The position numbers and the translations under genes are program-made. DNA of 64,000 nt from Argyresthia goedartella (taxonomy: Eukaryota; Arthropoda; Insecta; Lepidoptera; Argyresthiidae): the NCBI GenBank assembly GCA_949825045.1, contig OX463813.1, positions 29,494,001 through 29,558,000 on the forward strand, written 5' to 3'. Under the pieces are notes generated by a model, which saw nothing but the letters and a program-made list of their open reading frames with translations, ran no database searches and was not told the origin of the DNA. Positions within the stretch are counted from its first letter, which is position 1. Each line of letters begins with the position of its first letter. This document shows positions 22,916-34,093 of this stretch, piece by piece.

Positions 22916-23696
22916 AAGCTATTTGGACAGCAGCGGTTTTTTCAAATTTTAAAACCCCCACAACTCCGCCATTTTGAAAGATTCCCAAAAACTGAATCGC
23001 CAAAAAAACTATTTAACTATAGAACATGCTCGCAAATTCACGAGAATCAGTTGAGAAATTCGGTCTTTAGAGGAGAACAACCGGACAAACGAAAGCATTT
23101 TTTCCCAATCCTGAAACGGAGACGCCTCATCGCTTCGCTCGGTCGGTCAATTAACTCAGTCAGCTCGTTTCATTCTGGCATTCAGCGATTGTTTGGCCAA
23201 GTTATATATACAATACTAAAATTTAAAAACGCGTTATAAAACAAAACTCTACTTACTCCTCCTCCTTTAATGTATTGTATTTAAACGCATTTCATGTTGT
23301 CAACCATTTTCTATGCGTCAGCAAAAAATTCAACACGACAGCACAATCGTTGATTTATTTTGTGATTTTAAGCCATAATTTTGTTCAATAAGACCAACGT
23401 CTGACCTTTAAATTTTATCACGTCAGTTCCAGAATTGTCATTCAACTCATGAACAAAATGAGCGTTTTTGACAGTAGGCACAGGATGTTTTTTTACTAAT
23501 TAGTAATAATAGTAGTCACCCCACTGTAATACATTACAAGTGCGGACTGCAGTAACATTGCAGGGAAGCGGCTATCTTCATGCTTGGCTGAATTTTAGAG
23601 GCTAAACAGCATCTTGTCTTATAATTATTGTTCCCATTTCCACTGTGGAATTCTCACATTTTGGCGCCTCTTATGGTTTAAACGAGAATGTATGCA
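22916..23696. other. Non-coding repeat-like sequence
   Basis: A 112-codon open frame here has no recognisable domain. The motif CGCTTCGCTCGGTCGGTCAA and the echo of 22590-22680 (TTAACTCxGTCAGCT ... TTxGxCAAGTTAT) suggest an interspersed repeat. Confidence 0.45.
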
Positions 23697-23945
23697 GCTT
23701 GACGACCTCTGTGGCGCTGCGGTTGCGGCTCCGCCTATCATGCGAGAGGTCCCGGGTTCGATCCCCGGCTGGGACCGATTCCCACAACACAGGGTGTGCT
23801 AGTGCGGAGCCAGAAGCAATGAATATGTGCCTGTATGTTTGTTTGTTTTATGGATATATGTATGTACGAGTATATGGACTCAAATGAACCTCTGCCTCCC
23901 CGTATACATAAAGATGTGACGCTTTGTGAGTTTGTTTTACAGTAA
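23697..23945 (+). repeat. tRNA-derived SINE, plus strand
   Basis: A box TGTGGCGCTGCGGTTGCGGC and B box GGTTCGATCCCCGGC are intact. The body ends with CCTCTGCCTCCCCGTATA and GTGACGCTTTGTG. It is closely related to the SINE at 18660-18840. Confidence 0.85.
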
Positions 23946-24130
23946 GAAATAGTATTAGCTTGGCCAGCCTAGCTAATTGGGTTTATTACTCTACGTTAAT
24001 CCTATACCAAATACCTAGATTGTCAAAAAAATAATAGCTTCTTAGTTGATCCACCACACACACTTACATTACCTAACAATGTGTTTATGTGAAGTACAAT
24101 AACAATTCAAGTGGTTTATTTAACCCCTCA

Positions 24131-24345
24131 GCTGACAGTGGCCATATACATGTCACCATATTTTCAACCCACATCTGGTATGGCAGTTCAAAATCAATGA
24201 AAAGCTGACAGTGGCCATATACATGTCACCATATTTTCAACCCACATCTGGTATGGCAGTTCAAAATCAATGAAAAGCTGACAGTGGCCATATACATGTC
24301 ACCATATTTTCAACCCACATCTGGTATGAAAGTCTAAAATCAATT
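24131..24345 (+). repeat. Minisatellite, three 73-bp units
   Basis: Units begin GCTGACAGTGGCCATATACA at 24131, 24204 and 24277. The first two are almost identical; the third diverges at its end. Confidence 0.95.
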
Positions 24346-26106
24346 AAAATTATGCAAGCCTATGACTAATCAAATGATCCCGAACTAGATTGGTTTACGT
24401 AAGGAAATCCCAGAATTCCGTCTTCCACCTTCCAGCTCCATCATCAGGTGATGACGATGATAACATTGCCGGGAGATATGACTGGGGACTTAACTTACTT
24501 AACTTAACTTAGCTCAAACTCGATAGGTTTACTAGTAAGCATCCTAGGGTTCCCTCTCCCACCTTCGAGCTCCTTCATCAAACCAGCTCAATGGTACCAT
24601 ATTACTGTATCGTCATCTGAGCTGCATATAAGTACCTAGTTTCGTAAAGATAGGATAACGAGAACTGGTCGGAATTTCCATTCTTGTATTTGTTCCACAC
24701 TCTTATTTAGGTACAAGTGGAACTGAGGATGTTAATAAAAAAAAATGCACAAACAACCTTCATTCTGAAGGCATCAGGCGATGATTTAGCAATTTGGTTC
24801 GTGACTATTGGTCGTGTTTTTGTTATCGTCAAGCAATCCTCACGTCTCCCTCTGCTGTCATGAACACACTTTACGGTTCAAAGAGTAATTAGCAACGGAA
24901 TCTCTCAGCTGGTTAATATCTCGCTCAGCTCAGCCAAAAAGCCAATTACATTCGCCCGAGCAAATAAAATGAACACTAAAAGCAAATATTCGGATAGGTA
25001 CATTAATTAATCAAATTATACTTCATTATTCCAATACAAATATATTGTAAGTAAAATCTGGTTTTGCTCGAAACATTGTCTTTGGATTTATGAGGTAGAC
25101 TAGGAAAGGTTGTGTAACCCTGAAATGCTTGGGCCAATGGTTGTTCAATGAGGTGAAATTCTAATGGTTACTTTTACTTCCTTTATTGCAGAAACTACTC
25201 TAATAGGCTGAAAAATGGAAAAAAAATGTATCATTGATTTTATAAGCAGAATGAAATGTTTCCATCTGGGGTGGTAGAGGCACACTAGCGTTAAAATTCA
25301 TTTTGTGTGCTATTTATTTTCAAGCGACTTAAAAAAGGGGTTCTCAATTCGTCTGTTTTTTTGTGTTTGTTACGCGATTACTCCGTCAATTATGTACAGA
25401 TTTTGATGATTCTTGTTGTGATTATATGTATATCATATGTAGGTCATACTTCAGACATGGTCCCATGATTTAGCGCTTTTTGAAAAATCTACAAATTTTA
25501 CATAGATGACGTTTTGGATTGTGGTTCCGTGCGGCAAAACTTTTGATGGGAACTTTTCATGTACACTGACTTCAATCGCATCTTGACCGAGGAGTAAGAA
25601 ATAGGGCTTGAACTTGAAGTCAGATTTTTTAAGTTTTTAACTTGGTGAATTACAATGTTATTGAAGTAGGTAATCAAAATTACGGTATATAGCAACCGTT
25701 TTTCAAATGGACCATCTATAGGCAAATGTTCGTAGTAAGAAAATTTCTACCAGCCACTTTTCTTCATCATTAATTTTTCAAACAGGCCAAATATTAATTC
25801 AAAGATAAGTAAAATGTTTAAAAGATAAGATGACCCAGAAAATGCCTGGACTATAAACTATAATACCCAGAACTCCTAGAACCGAGATTTTTCCGATTCA
25901 GATTATGAATTTGCTTTCCAGCCTTAGCTTGCTGCGAAGGATGCCTGTAGGTCTTGAAAATGATCGGCCTGAATGGTAGTTCTTCATATTCCAGTCTTTT
26001 GCTTGCTTTCTGATGGCATTTCTCGGTTGGAGTGGGCGATAGCCTGAAAATATATTTACGTAAATGATAAGAAAATTGAATATATATAATAAACAATAAA
26101 TATTAT
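24346..26106. other. Long non-coding stretch
   Basis: No frame with recognisable content. The segment GAGTAAGAAATAGGGCTTG with TTTAACTTGGTGAATTA (25588-25655) recurs in degraded form near 27535-27590, so at least part is an interspersed repeat. Confidence 0.45.
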
Positions 26107-26415
26107 TTTAACATTCCAATTCATAAATATTTGACAAATAGGACGACTAAAACTAAAATTCTTTGATATTCGAATTAAAAATACTATTTTAGTTTTAATT
26201 TTTTAATTTTAATTATAGTCGTCCTAAAATTAGTTGATAGTAGTTACTATCAACTAATTTAGTTTTAGTCGTCCTATTATTCGTTTATTATTACAGTAGT
26301 CCTAACATTTGTTGATATATCTTTGATATAAAATAGTTACTATCAACTAATTTTAGATTTAGTCGTCTTATTTGTCAAATAGGTACTTATTTATGAATCG
26401 GAATGTTAAATTAAT
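26107..26415. mobile_element. Foldback MITE with about 60-bp arms
   Basis: The left arm TTAACATTCCAATTCATAAA, followed by ATTTGACAAATAGGACGACT, is mirrored by the right arm (26345-26410). Internal palindromes (AGTTGATAGTAGTTACTATC) repeat within it. There is no coding capacity. Confidence 0.75.
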
Positions 26416-26433
26416 ACATTTTATTAATTTTAT

Positions 26434-26930
26434 CTACACACGTATCATAAACCCTCTTTACTGCGTACAAAAACCGCACGTTACGATCAGCATAATGTTA
26501 AACTACTTGGTAAAAACTCATTTCTTATCTGAAAAATTACACATTATGACCATAATGTCTAATTTTTCTACACATTATGACATTCAAATTTCGAACGCCG
26601 ACGCCCGCCTGCATGCCGCCCCTAGCCTAGTTTGTCTGTGAAGTTGGTACTGACATTCAAAATTTCGAACGCCGACGCCCGAAGTTGGTGCTACAGAACA
26701 AGCTAAACAACTGCAGAGCCACAATGCCGGTCAAACATGCGGTTCCTGTACACATCAAAGAGAGCTTATGATATGTGTGTAGAAAAACTATTGTATGTAA
26801 CTGTACATAATTAGGCATTAAAACTCTCGAGTGATATTATTATGAAACTTGCCTTCGGCTCGTTTCATAAACCCACTCTCGAGTATTAATGCCCTCCATT
26901 ATATAGCAGTCACATAAACTACTATTAAAG
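26434..26930 (+). repeat. Interspersed repeat R1, uninterrupted copy (Polinton target type)
   Basis: It contains CGTTACGATCAGCATAATG, the Polinton target hexamer TATGAC at 26545-26550, GAACGCCGACGCCCGCCTGC, and a hairpin built from ACTCTCGAG...CTCGAGTATTAATGCC. The same repeat is split by the Polinton at 36365-36489 and 51816-52200. Confidence 0.85.
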
Positions 26931-27059
26931 CCGAAATAAAAGGCGGCATTTGAACAAAATAGGTAATTTGTCATAAATTGGGTTAAAAGAGATTATCTTT
27001 ATGACTGATGGGCTGTAATGAGATTCGTTAAATAAGATTTAATACATAACTTCTGAATA

Positions 27060-27410
27060 TTGAACATTATGACCATAATGTGTAAATTTTCTATATATTA
27101 TGACATTCAAATTTCAAACGCCGACGCCCGCCTGCGTGCCGCCCCTACTTTGTCTGTGAAGTTGGTACTACAGAACAAGCTAAACTACTCAATGCCACAA
27201 TGCCGGTCAAACATGCTGTTCCTGAACAATCAAAGAGAGCTTATGATATGTGGCTAGATAAACTAGTGTATGTAACTATACATAATTAGGCATTAAAACT
27301 CTCGAGTGATATTATTATGAAACTCGCCTTTGGCTCGTTTCATAAACCCACTCTCGAGTTTTAATGCCCTCCATTATGTATCAGTCACATAAACTACTAT
27401 ACTGTGACTT
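27060..27410 (+). repeat. Interspersed repeat R1, 5'-truncated second copy
   Basis: It starts within the repeat near CATTATGACCATAATGTG and continues through CGCCGACGCCCGCCTGCG to the CTCGAG hairpin and TAATGCCCTCCATTATGTA. Confidence 0.85.
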
Positions 27411-27779
27411 ATCAGTGGTGATTAAGGTCATTGTTATAAGATGAATTCTGTCTATAAGTACCGTATATTAGTTTATAATGTCGTGTAATACGTGTGGACT
27501 TGACTGACAGACAGTAAGATTTCGTTGCCACCGGGGAGGAAGAAATAGGGCTTGGTTTTTTTTAATTTTAACTTGGTGAATTATGTGTGGTCTTCACGTT
27601 TTTGATGGCATTTTTTCACTAATGTGGCGTTTATACTTATTGTCTTAAGCTCACGTTTCCCTGTGGGATATCATATGTAGATATTACATTATATACCATA
27701 GTGAAAAGTAAGCTTTATTATATTATTGATTATCGGAAGACAGATTTCGTAGTCTCGTATTTCCGATAACGATCTGTCA
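27411..27779. other. Non-coding
   Basis: It carries the degraded repeat shared with 25588-25655 and a palindrome-like TATCGGAAGACAG...GTATTTCCGATA near 27730-27770. No gene is seen. Confidence 0.4.
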
Positions 27780-28020
27780 TCATGTGGTCGATTTAATAAT
27801 TTGTTGGCGACCAAATCTCACCAGACTATCTATGCCTTCCAAACTTCTTACTCGGCTTAACGCAACATAAATTTGTGCTTTTTCAATTATTATTTTGTCA
27901 AGGTCAATGACAGCTCTTTTGATGGTACCCCGTAGTTTATGAACTGTGACTACCCGGCTTAATATAAGAGGCAACATACGACGCTCCACATCTCGGTAAC
28001 CCCTTGTTGCCTGAAACGTA
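27780..28020 (-). pseudogene. Helitron PIF1-like helicase C-terminal fragment
   Basis: The peptide contains MLPLILSRVVTVHKLRGT and AQIYVALSRVRSLEG, the last SF1/PIF1 motifs of Helitron Rep/Hel proteins. Only about 75 codons are present, ending at the stop at 27780. Upstream it is joined in frame to unrelated LINE-derived sequence, so it is a fragment. Confidence 0.8.
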
Positions 28021-28044
28021 GTTCTTGATGGTGTTATGGGTGTG

Positions 28045-28260
28045 CAACCGATTCTATCTCTCTCTCTCACGCCTCGTTTCTGCATCTTGAATGCCCGTTC
28101 CCTATTCGCCGCGCAACCCCACAGCACGGCTCCGTCTGCAGCAGCGAGTGAGCCGTGGTGAAGTAGCACGCGCGCGCCTGCTGCTGCAGCGCTACGGACT
28201 TGTCGCACCGGTCGCTGCAGCGCTGTCTGCGCTAGCGCTTCTGAAGCTCTTTTGGGGGTA
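28045..28260 (-). pseudogene. LINE ORF2 C-terminal scrap joined to the Helitron fragment
   Basis: In one frame the minus strand reads ACYFTTAHSLLQ, in another AVLWGCAANRERAFKMQKR. These parallel the CYFASVHSLLQYG and LWGRAAQWHRVFVLQKR of the LINE at 28507-30881, so this is a frameshifted piece of a related ORF2 C terminus. It is GC-rich. Confidence 0.55.
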
Positions 28261-28300
28261 GACGTAAGCGCCGCTGTCGATGATTGCGGCGAACTAACCA

Positions 28301-28412
28301 TCGTAATTAGGCTGTTTTGAGCCTAAAGAGTTGCTTCCAGTGCACTGACTTTAATCACTAGCGAGGATATTGTCGTCGCCAACTCGTCGTTTTTGACGGC
28401 TTTCGCAGCCAT
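28301..28412 (-). pseudogene. LINE ORF1 N-terminal scrap
   Basis: From an ATG at 28412 the peptide reads MAAKAVKNDELATTISSLV and on through VSALEATL to a TAG at 28325-28323. It resembles the amphipathic start of LINE ORF1 proteins, but it is too short to be sure. Confidence 0.35.
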
Positions 28413-28506
28413 ATTGTGTTAAATTTTTATAAAATATTCGGAGCGTCAATAGTCGCGACCGAGGTTCCTCCACAACATTGTTCCTAAACCGATCTGGGGC
28501 CTGTTA

Positions 28507-30881
28507 AAAAAGCAACAGGTGCCTACTTGGTAGACTTCCCTACGCGAATAACATCAACATCGGCGACATCACTCGATCACGCGTACACCAACACTGGGGA
28601 CCGGTTCAGGCCGGCCGCGAGACCGCTCACCACCAACCTGAGTGACCACCTCGGCGTCCGCGCGGAGCTGGTATGCGGGGAGCGCCCCCCGCTGCCGCCC
28701 GCCACCCGCCTCGTTCGAGACTACACACGACAATCGAGAACACAATTTGCGCTAGCTATAGATAGTGTGGATTGGGAGGATCTGTTTTGTAGCAAAACAA
28801 CTACAGAGGAGATTGCCCAAGCTATAATAAATGTTATTGTGTGTAAAGCACAAATATGCTTTCCTTTAAAACGCAAGCCAAATGTCAACAAAGAAAACTC
28901 ATGGCTCACTGAGGAAACACTCTGTCTCAAGTCCTTGGTGTTCGATCTAATTGAGTTACAAACTTTTTATCCAAACGATACAATTATTAGTGACAAAGTT
29001 AAACAGATGACTGAGAACCTCAATAGCAAACTTTACTCGCACAGACTTCAGCATTTTTCCTCTTTAATCAATAATAGTGACAATCCTATCAAAACAATGT
29101 GGAAGATAGTGGGCACCGAAACTTGTAAAAGCAAGAAATCGAGTGTTGACTATACGGAACTCATCAAACAGCCGACTGGGATAGTCTTTCCATCTAAAAA
29201 AGAAGTTGTCGACCATCTCAACTCACAGTTTGTGAATGCAGCTCGCCTGTGCGGAGCTCCGCCAGCCAACCTGTGCGCCGCGCGCGCCGCGCTAGTAGCT
29301 GCGCGCGCGCCGAGTGACTCATCCCTGCGACTCCGCCCGTTCACACCAGCGGAAGTCTACACTATTATTATAAAGCGAGTGGCAAATAAGCCTACAAAAG
29401 ACATCTATGACATTTCCATCAATCTTGTCCACAGTATAGCACGCAACATATGCATGCCACTCTGCGTTATGTTCAATAAATGTATTAAAGGTGGCATATA
29501 TCCTAGATGTCTAAAACAAATTAAAGTTAGTCCACTGTATAAGGGCAAAGGAAGTAAAGACGACTCCAGCAACTACCGCCCTATCTCAATCATACCGGCG
29601 ATAGCAAAAGTACTGGAGAACGGTATCAGTTCCCGTTTAACTAGCTTCCTCGATAGCACCTCCGCTTTCACTGACCGGCAGTACGCGTACCGCGAGGGCC
29701 GCTCCACCACTCAGCTGGCACGGGAGGTAGTGCGCCGAGTGCTTGATGCTCGTGAGCGACAACAGGCTGTTGCCGTTCTCTTCTGCGACCTCTCGAAGGC
29801 ATTCGATATCGCAGATCATAACGTACTACATATGAAGCTTCAGCACTATGGCATCACTGGGCCAGCATTGTCGCTACTTACGAGTTTCATGCAAGAAAGA
29901 ATGCAGTTCGTAGTGGGTGCAGCAGGCGCTGCAAAGTCAGACGGACTCTCGGCAGACATGGGCGTACCACAAGGCTCTTCATTATCAAATATTGCTTTTT
30001 CTTTACTGCTAAACGATCTTCCAAGTGTGCTTAGGGAGGGGGAGATTTTCTTATTTGCCGATGACGTAGCTGCAGTAGTAACTGCTCCGACACTGGCATT
30101 ACTGGAGACGAAGCTTAATGCAACCGCCTACCGCATGTGCCTTTGGTTCCGCCATAATGGTCTGCTACTGAATACAACAAAGACACAATTCGTTCAGTTT
30201 GATCTATCTGGGCGTAGAAGACCTAAATTAGCAGTCGTCGTGGACGGATCTCAAATTGAGCAAGCCCACACTGCCGCGTTTCTGGGCTTTCAGGTGGATC
30301 AGGCGTTAACCTGGGACGCGCACATAAATAAGTTATGCAGCAGACTGGCGAGCGCATGTTTCGCCTTAAGTCGGCTCTCATCAACACTCCCTGCAGAGTC
30401 GCTGCGGACGTGCTACTTCGCGTCGGTGCACTCGCTGCTGCAGTACGGCGTGGAGCTGTGGGGGCGCGCGGCGCAGTGGCACCGCGTGTTTGTCCTGCAG
30501 AAGCGCGCCGTGCGGTTGCTGGCGCGGGTACCTACTGACGAGTCAGCCAGACCGCACTTTATACAACTTAAGATTCTCACACTGCCTAGCCTACTCATTC
30601 TCCAAGTGGCCACGTATGTGCGAGAGAATATTCACCTATACAAACGACTTGGAGAAAGGCATAGGTACGAAACGCGCAACTCCAACAAATTAGCTACAAT
30701 CGCGCACAAACTGGAAAAAACTAGAAAAACAATCCACGCTATGGGTCCGGTAGTGTACAACAAGCTACCTGGAGCTATCACTGATGCTCCGAGTGTGTCC
30801 ATCTTTAAATGTAAATTAAAAACATGGCTTATTGAGAAGTCCCTGTACAGCTATGATGAGTTTTTAGCATTAGGTATGTAA
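28507..30881 (+). CDS. LINE ORF2, 5'-truncated, long intact RT and C terminus
   Basis: About 780 codons are open without a break. The 5' end lies inside the endonuclease: residues 1-60 hold the last catalytic segment, TNLSDHLGVRAEL. RT follows with SNYRPISIIPAIAKVLE, FCDLSKAFDIADH, MGVPQGSSLSNIAFSL and FLFADDVAAV. A CR1/Jockey-type C terminus ends SLYSYDEFLALGM. No ATG lies at the natural position because of the truncation; the frame simply enters from upstream. GC-rich clusters (residues about 45-60 and 240-260) contrast with the AT-rich background. Catalytic residues are intact, so the insertion may be recent, but without the rest of the endonuclease and ORF1 it cannot move by itself. Confidence 0.9.
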
Positions 30882-31190
30882 CTAGTGAACTAGTCACATA
30901 ATTTGACGTTATAATTTACAATTACCATTGACATTATTATTTACAGTTTGATTATTTAATTATTTTTTTTCTGTAACATATACTGACTTATTTAATTTAC
31001 TGCTTGTAAGTTATTTTAAAATTGTTAGCAATTGCTTATTATAGTATAGACATGAGTAATATAAACATCCCTATGTACCAATTTATACTAGGTACATAAC
31101 ATTGAATTATGATTCATGTCATGACGTGTAATGAATATTATCAATAAATGATGTCTATGTCTATGTCTATGTCTATGTCTATGTCTACGA
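30882..31190 (+). repeat. LINE 3' UTR ending in (TATGTC)n
   Basis: The AT-rich 3' UTR carries AATAAATG near 31143 and ends with about six TATGTC units (31149-31188), the tail of the LINE at 28507. Confidence 0.85.
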
Positions 31191-31426
31191 CAAATTTGTC
31201 AAAATTTGCCCTGAAAAATTTGACACGGTGGAAAAATGTCGAATAGTCTTGACAATTAAACATTTTTCTGTTTAGTAAAAAAATAGAAGATCAATTCATA
31301 TTCCATAATTGAATTGCGATAACGAAATAATTACGACTTCTGTCTTTTTTTATATTTGTAGCATTATGCTGTATTACTTTCGAGCATCGGCATCGACGAA
31401 TTTAAAATTAAGAAGCATATTTTCGT

Positions 31427-31467
31427 TCTTGACTAACTTTAACAATTAGTTAAAGTTAGTCAAGAAG
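31427..31467. repeat. Hairpin CTTGACTAACTTTAAC
   Basis: CTTGACTAACTTTAAC is followed within a few bases by its inverted copy GTTAAAGTTAGTCAAG. Confidence 0.8.
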
Positions 31468-31648
31468 AAGAAGAACATTCTAAAATTTTCAGGGTATTCA
31501 ATTTGCAATCCGGTTCAAAAATAAATCATTCTGTAGTTCATTGACAATAGAGATTCGTACGAAGACTGTCGCTGTCAACAGTCACTACTGCTTACATTTG
31601 AAAAGACATGAAAAATTTGCTCGTAATAAATAACATTAAAAATAACGG

Positions 31649-32010
31649 TCAAGTGCGAGTCGAACTCGCGTAGAAGGGTTCCCTACCAACTTACAATGCC
31701 AGGGATGGTGTGGAGTGATTAGTTTTGAGCTTACATGGCAAAATGTTGTTTACAAATTGATTGGAGCGGCTACTTTCACATTCCATGCTCGTAGCCAGGT
31801 GCATTCATAAGTTTGTATGTAGTTTACAGATAAACACATTTTCTGTTTTTTAGTAATTGTTGTTATAGCGGCAACAGAAATACATCATCAGTAATAATTT
31901 CAACCGTCTAACTATCACAGTTCATGAGATACAGCCTGGTGACAGACGGACGGACGGACGGACGGGCGGACGGACAGACGGACGGACGGACGGACAGACT
32001 GCGGTGGAAT
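31649..32010 (+). repeat. Interspersed repeat R2, copy with expanded ACGG run
   Basis: It starts GGTCAAGTGCGAGTCGAACTC, contains TTGTTATAGCGGCAACAGAA and GTTCATGAGATACAGCCTGG, and ends in an expanded (ACGG)n run at 31945-31998. The organisation matches 33142-33550. Confidence 0.8.
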
Positions 32011-32639
32011 GTAAATAGTCTCGATGGCTTCTGGCGTGCTGTAAATAGTTAATGGTTACATCAAAATTAAATTTTACTTCAATGTTTTTTATGTAAATTT
32101 TTAATTGAGGCTTCATACAATGTTAAGATTCTTAGTCTTAAAGCATTCTGCAATCTTGAAACGTTATTCGTTAACGTTTAACGAAACCGATATAACGAGA
32201 AATAAAATTTGAAAATAGTATTTCCAAATATTCACTCAATTTGATTACTTTTGCTCGGTAGAAACTTCTCCATATTTCGCACCGGTGTTTTATTTATGTA
32301 CTTGTTATTTATTTAATCGATATAATAACTATTAATGTTGCTCTATTAGTCCTCTGTACATCAGCCTCCAGCGCCTTCTCTGAATATTTAGGTCTTCCAC
32401 AGCAGTTAGTGAAGTTGTCGGTTAATTACGGCGCACACTTCTTGATACAAACTCCTTGCGAGTTTGGAGTGAGGAGTTAAAGAGTCTGGATGTGAGAGAA
32501 ACTCTTTATTTTCGAACTCGAAAAACCGGCCTTGGAGTTGTGGGACTTCCACATGAAGGGTTCCTTAAAATCATTTATTAATAAATAAATAAATCTCACT
32601 AAAAAAACATCTCTTGTGGGGAAACCCTTTAGTTTGGAC

Positions 32640-32830
32640 ACCCTGCGTTTATTTTATTATTTTTGCAGTAGCGGCAACAGAAATACACATTCTGTGAAAA
32701 ATTCAACTCACTTTCTATTACGGTTCATGAGATGCAGCTCGGTGACGGACAGACGGACGGACGCGCAGCGGAAGCTTAGTAATAGGATCCCGTTTGGAAC
32801 CCTTCGGGTAATGAAACCCTAAAAATCAAA
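32640..32830 (+). repeat. Interspersed repeat R2, 3' half
   Basis: It shares GCGGCAACAGAAATACA, GTTCATGAGATGCAG, the GACGGAC run and the terminal GTAATGAAACCCTAAAAATC with the other copies. Confidence 0.75.
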
Positions 32831-33141
32831 AGGGTCTCGCGTTTTCACATGCGGAGTGGAGAGGCACAATAACGCCCACGTTTTGCGTGACAGAGAGCTA
32901 GTCGATCCCGCTGTTATCTTCACCAGCTCCAATCCACAGCAATATAGATAATGTGAAATTGACGTTCAGTGAATGAGAAAACTGTCACATTTATACTTTT
33001 GAAATGTAGAAATAATTAAATGGCTATATGTGATATATTAGCGGACTACTGCGTGTTTTATTAGACAAACTAAATGTTTCATTATTTTTTTTTTATTTTT
33101 TTTTTAACTTACGCCTTTTTAAAATATTATATAATTGGAAA

Positions 33142-33550
33142 AATCGGCCAAGTGTGATTCGGACTCGCGCAATAAGGGTTCCGGACGACCGTATAATGGT
33201 AGGGATGGTGTGGTGTGAATAGTTTGATTTTACATAACAAAATGTTGCTTACAAAGTTATTGGTGCGGATACTTTCACATTCCATGTACGTAACCAGGTG
33301 CATTCATAAGTTTGTATGTGGTATTGAATTTTTTTTTGTATGGTATGGGAGCTCCCTTAAATATTTATTTTATTCTATTTTTTAGTATTTGTTGTTATAG
33401 CGGCAACAGAAATACATCATCTGTGAAAATTTCAACTGTCTAACTATCACGGTTCATGAGATATAGCCTGATGACAGACGGACAGACAGACAGCGGAGTC
33501 TAAGTAATAGGGTCCCGTTTTTACCCTTTGGGTACGGAACCCTAAAAATA
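33142..33550 (+). repeat. Interspersed repeat R2, best preserved copy
   Basis: It begins AATCGGCCAAGTGTGATTCG, passes through TTGTTATAGCGGCAACAGAA, and ends GGGTACGGAACCCTAAAAA. The type is common in moths; I see no coding capacity and it is probably a non-autonomous element. Confidence 0.85.
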
Positions 33551-33900
33551 TGTCACCCAAAATGGGAAAAATAGTACATTACTGTCGCGGTCTGTAATGA
33601 CTGCGTTGCTGGTCGCACTGTTGGTGGCCGAAACGACAGCGCAGCTCAAGGCCTACACAGCGCGATCAGCATTGCAGCCTTTGATGGACAAGCTGGAAGG
33701 CTTAAAGGCCGAGACCGAAGGTCGAGGCTTTTATAGCGCGGACATCAAAGGCTACAATGGTGACCAAGCTCATAGGCCGAGAGCGTAGCTAAGCTAAGCT
33801 CGAGGCCTTCATAGTGTGGCCAGCAGTGCAGTCATTGCGGACCAAGGCTTGTATACTACTTTACTCAAATAATGCGAGTAATTAAATAAAACCACCTTAT
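33551..33900. other. No supported gene
   Basis: A 63-codon open frame (33597-33788) is GC-richer than its surroundings but has no recognisable motif. Confidence 0.35.
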
Positions 33901-33909
33901 TATAAAAAT

Positions 33910-34056
33910 GAGAGTTTTTTTTTTTCGTCACACATAACCAAATTCTGAATAAAGCCTTTTTGCAGTACCTTTTTTAGTAGCAAGAAGATCTCCCGCTCTT
34001 TTTTTTGTCACACATAACCAAATTCTGAATAAAGCCTTTTTGCGCTACCTTTTTTT
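33910..34056 (+). repeat. Two direct copies of a 50-bp segment
   Basis: GTCACACATAACCAAATTC, continuing TGAATAAAGCCTTTTTGC, occurs at about 33936 and 34007 with about 70 bp period. Confidence 0.85.
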
Positions 34057-34093
34057 TACCATTTTCGAAACAATTATGGAATTTGACAGGAAA

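Noticed and set aside
22901..23239. 112-codon plus-strand ORF
   Set aside because: Sequence looks like an interspersed repeat and the protein has no motif.
24131..24345. CRISPR-like array
   Set aside because: Contiguous 73-bp tandem units without spacers, in a eukaryotic context.
31922..32116. Pro/Arg/Ser-repeat ORF
   Set aside because: Translation of the (ACGG)n run in repeat R2.
33597..33788. 63-codon ORF with Ala-rich, signal-peptide-like start
   Set aside because: GC-rich but without family resemblance or neighbouring exons.
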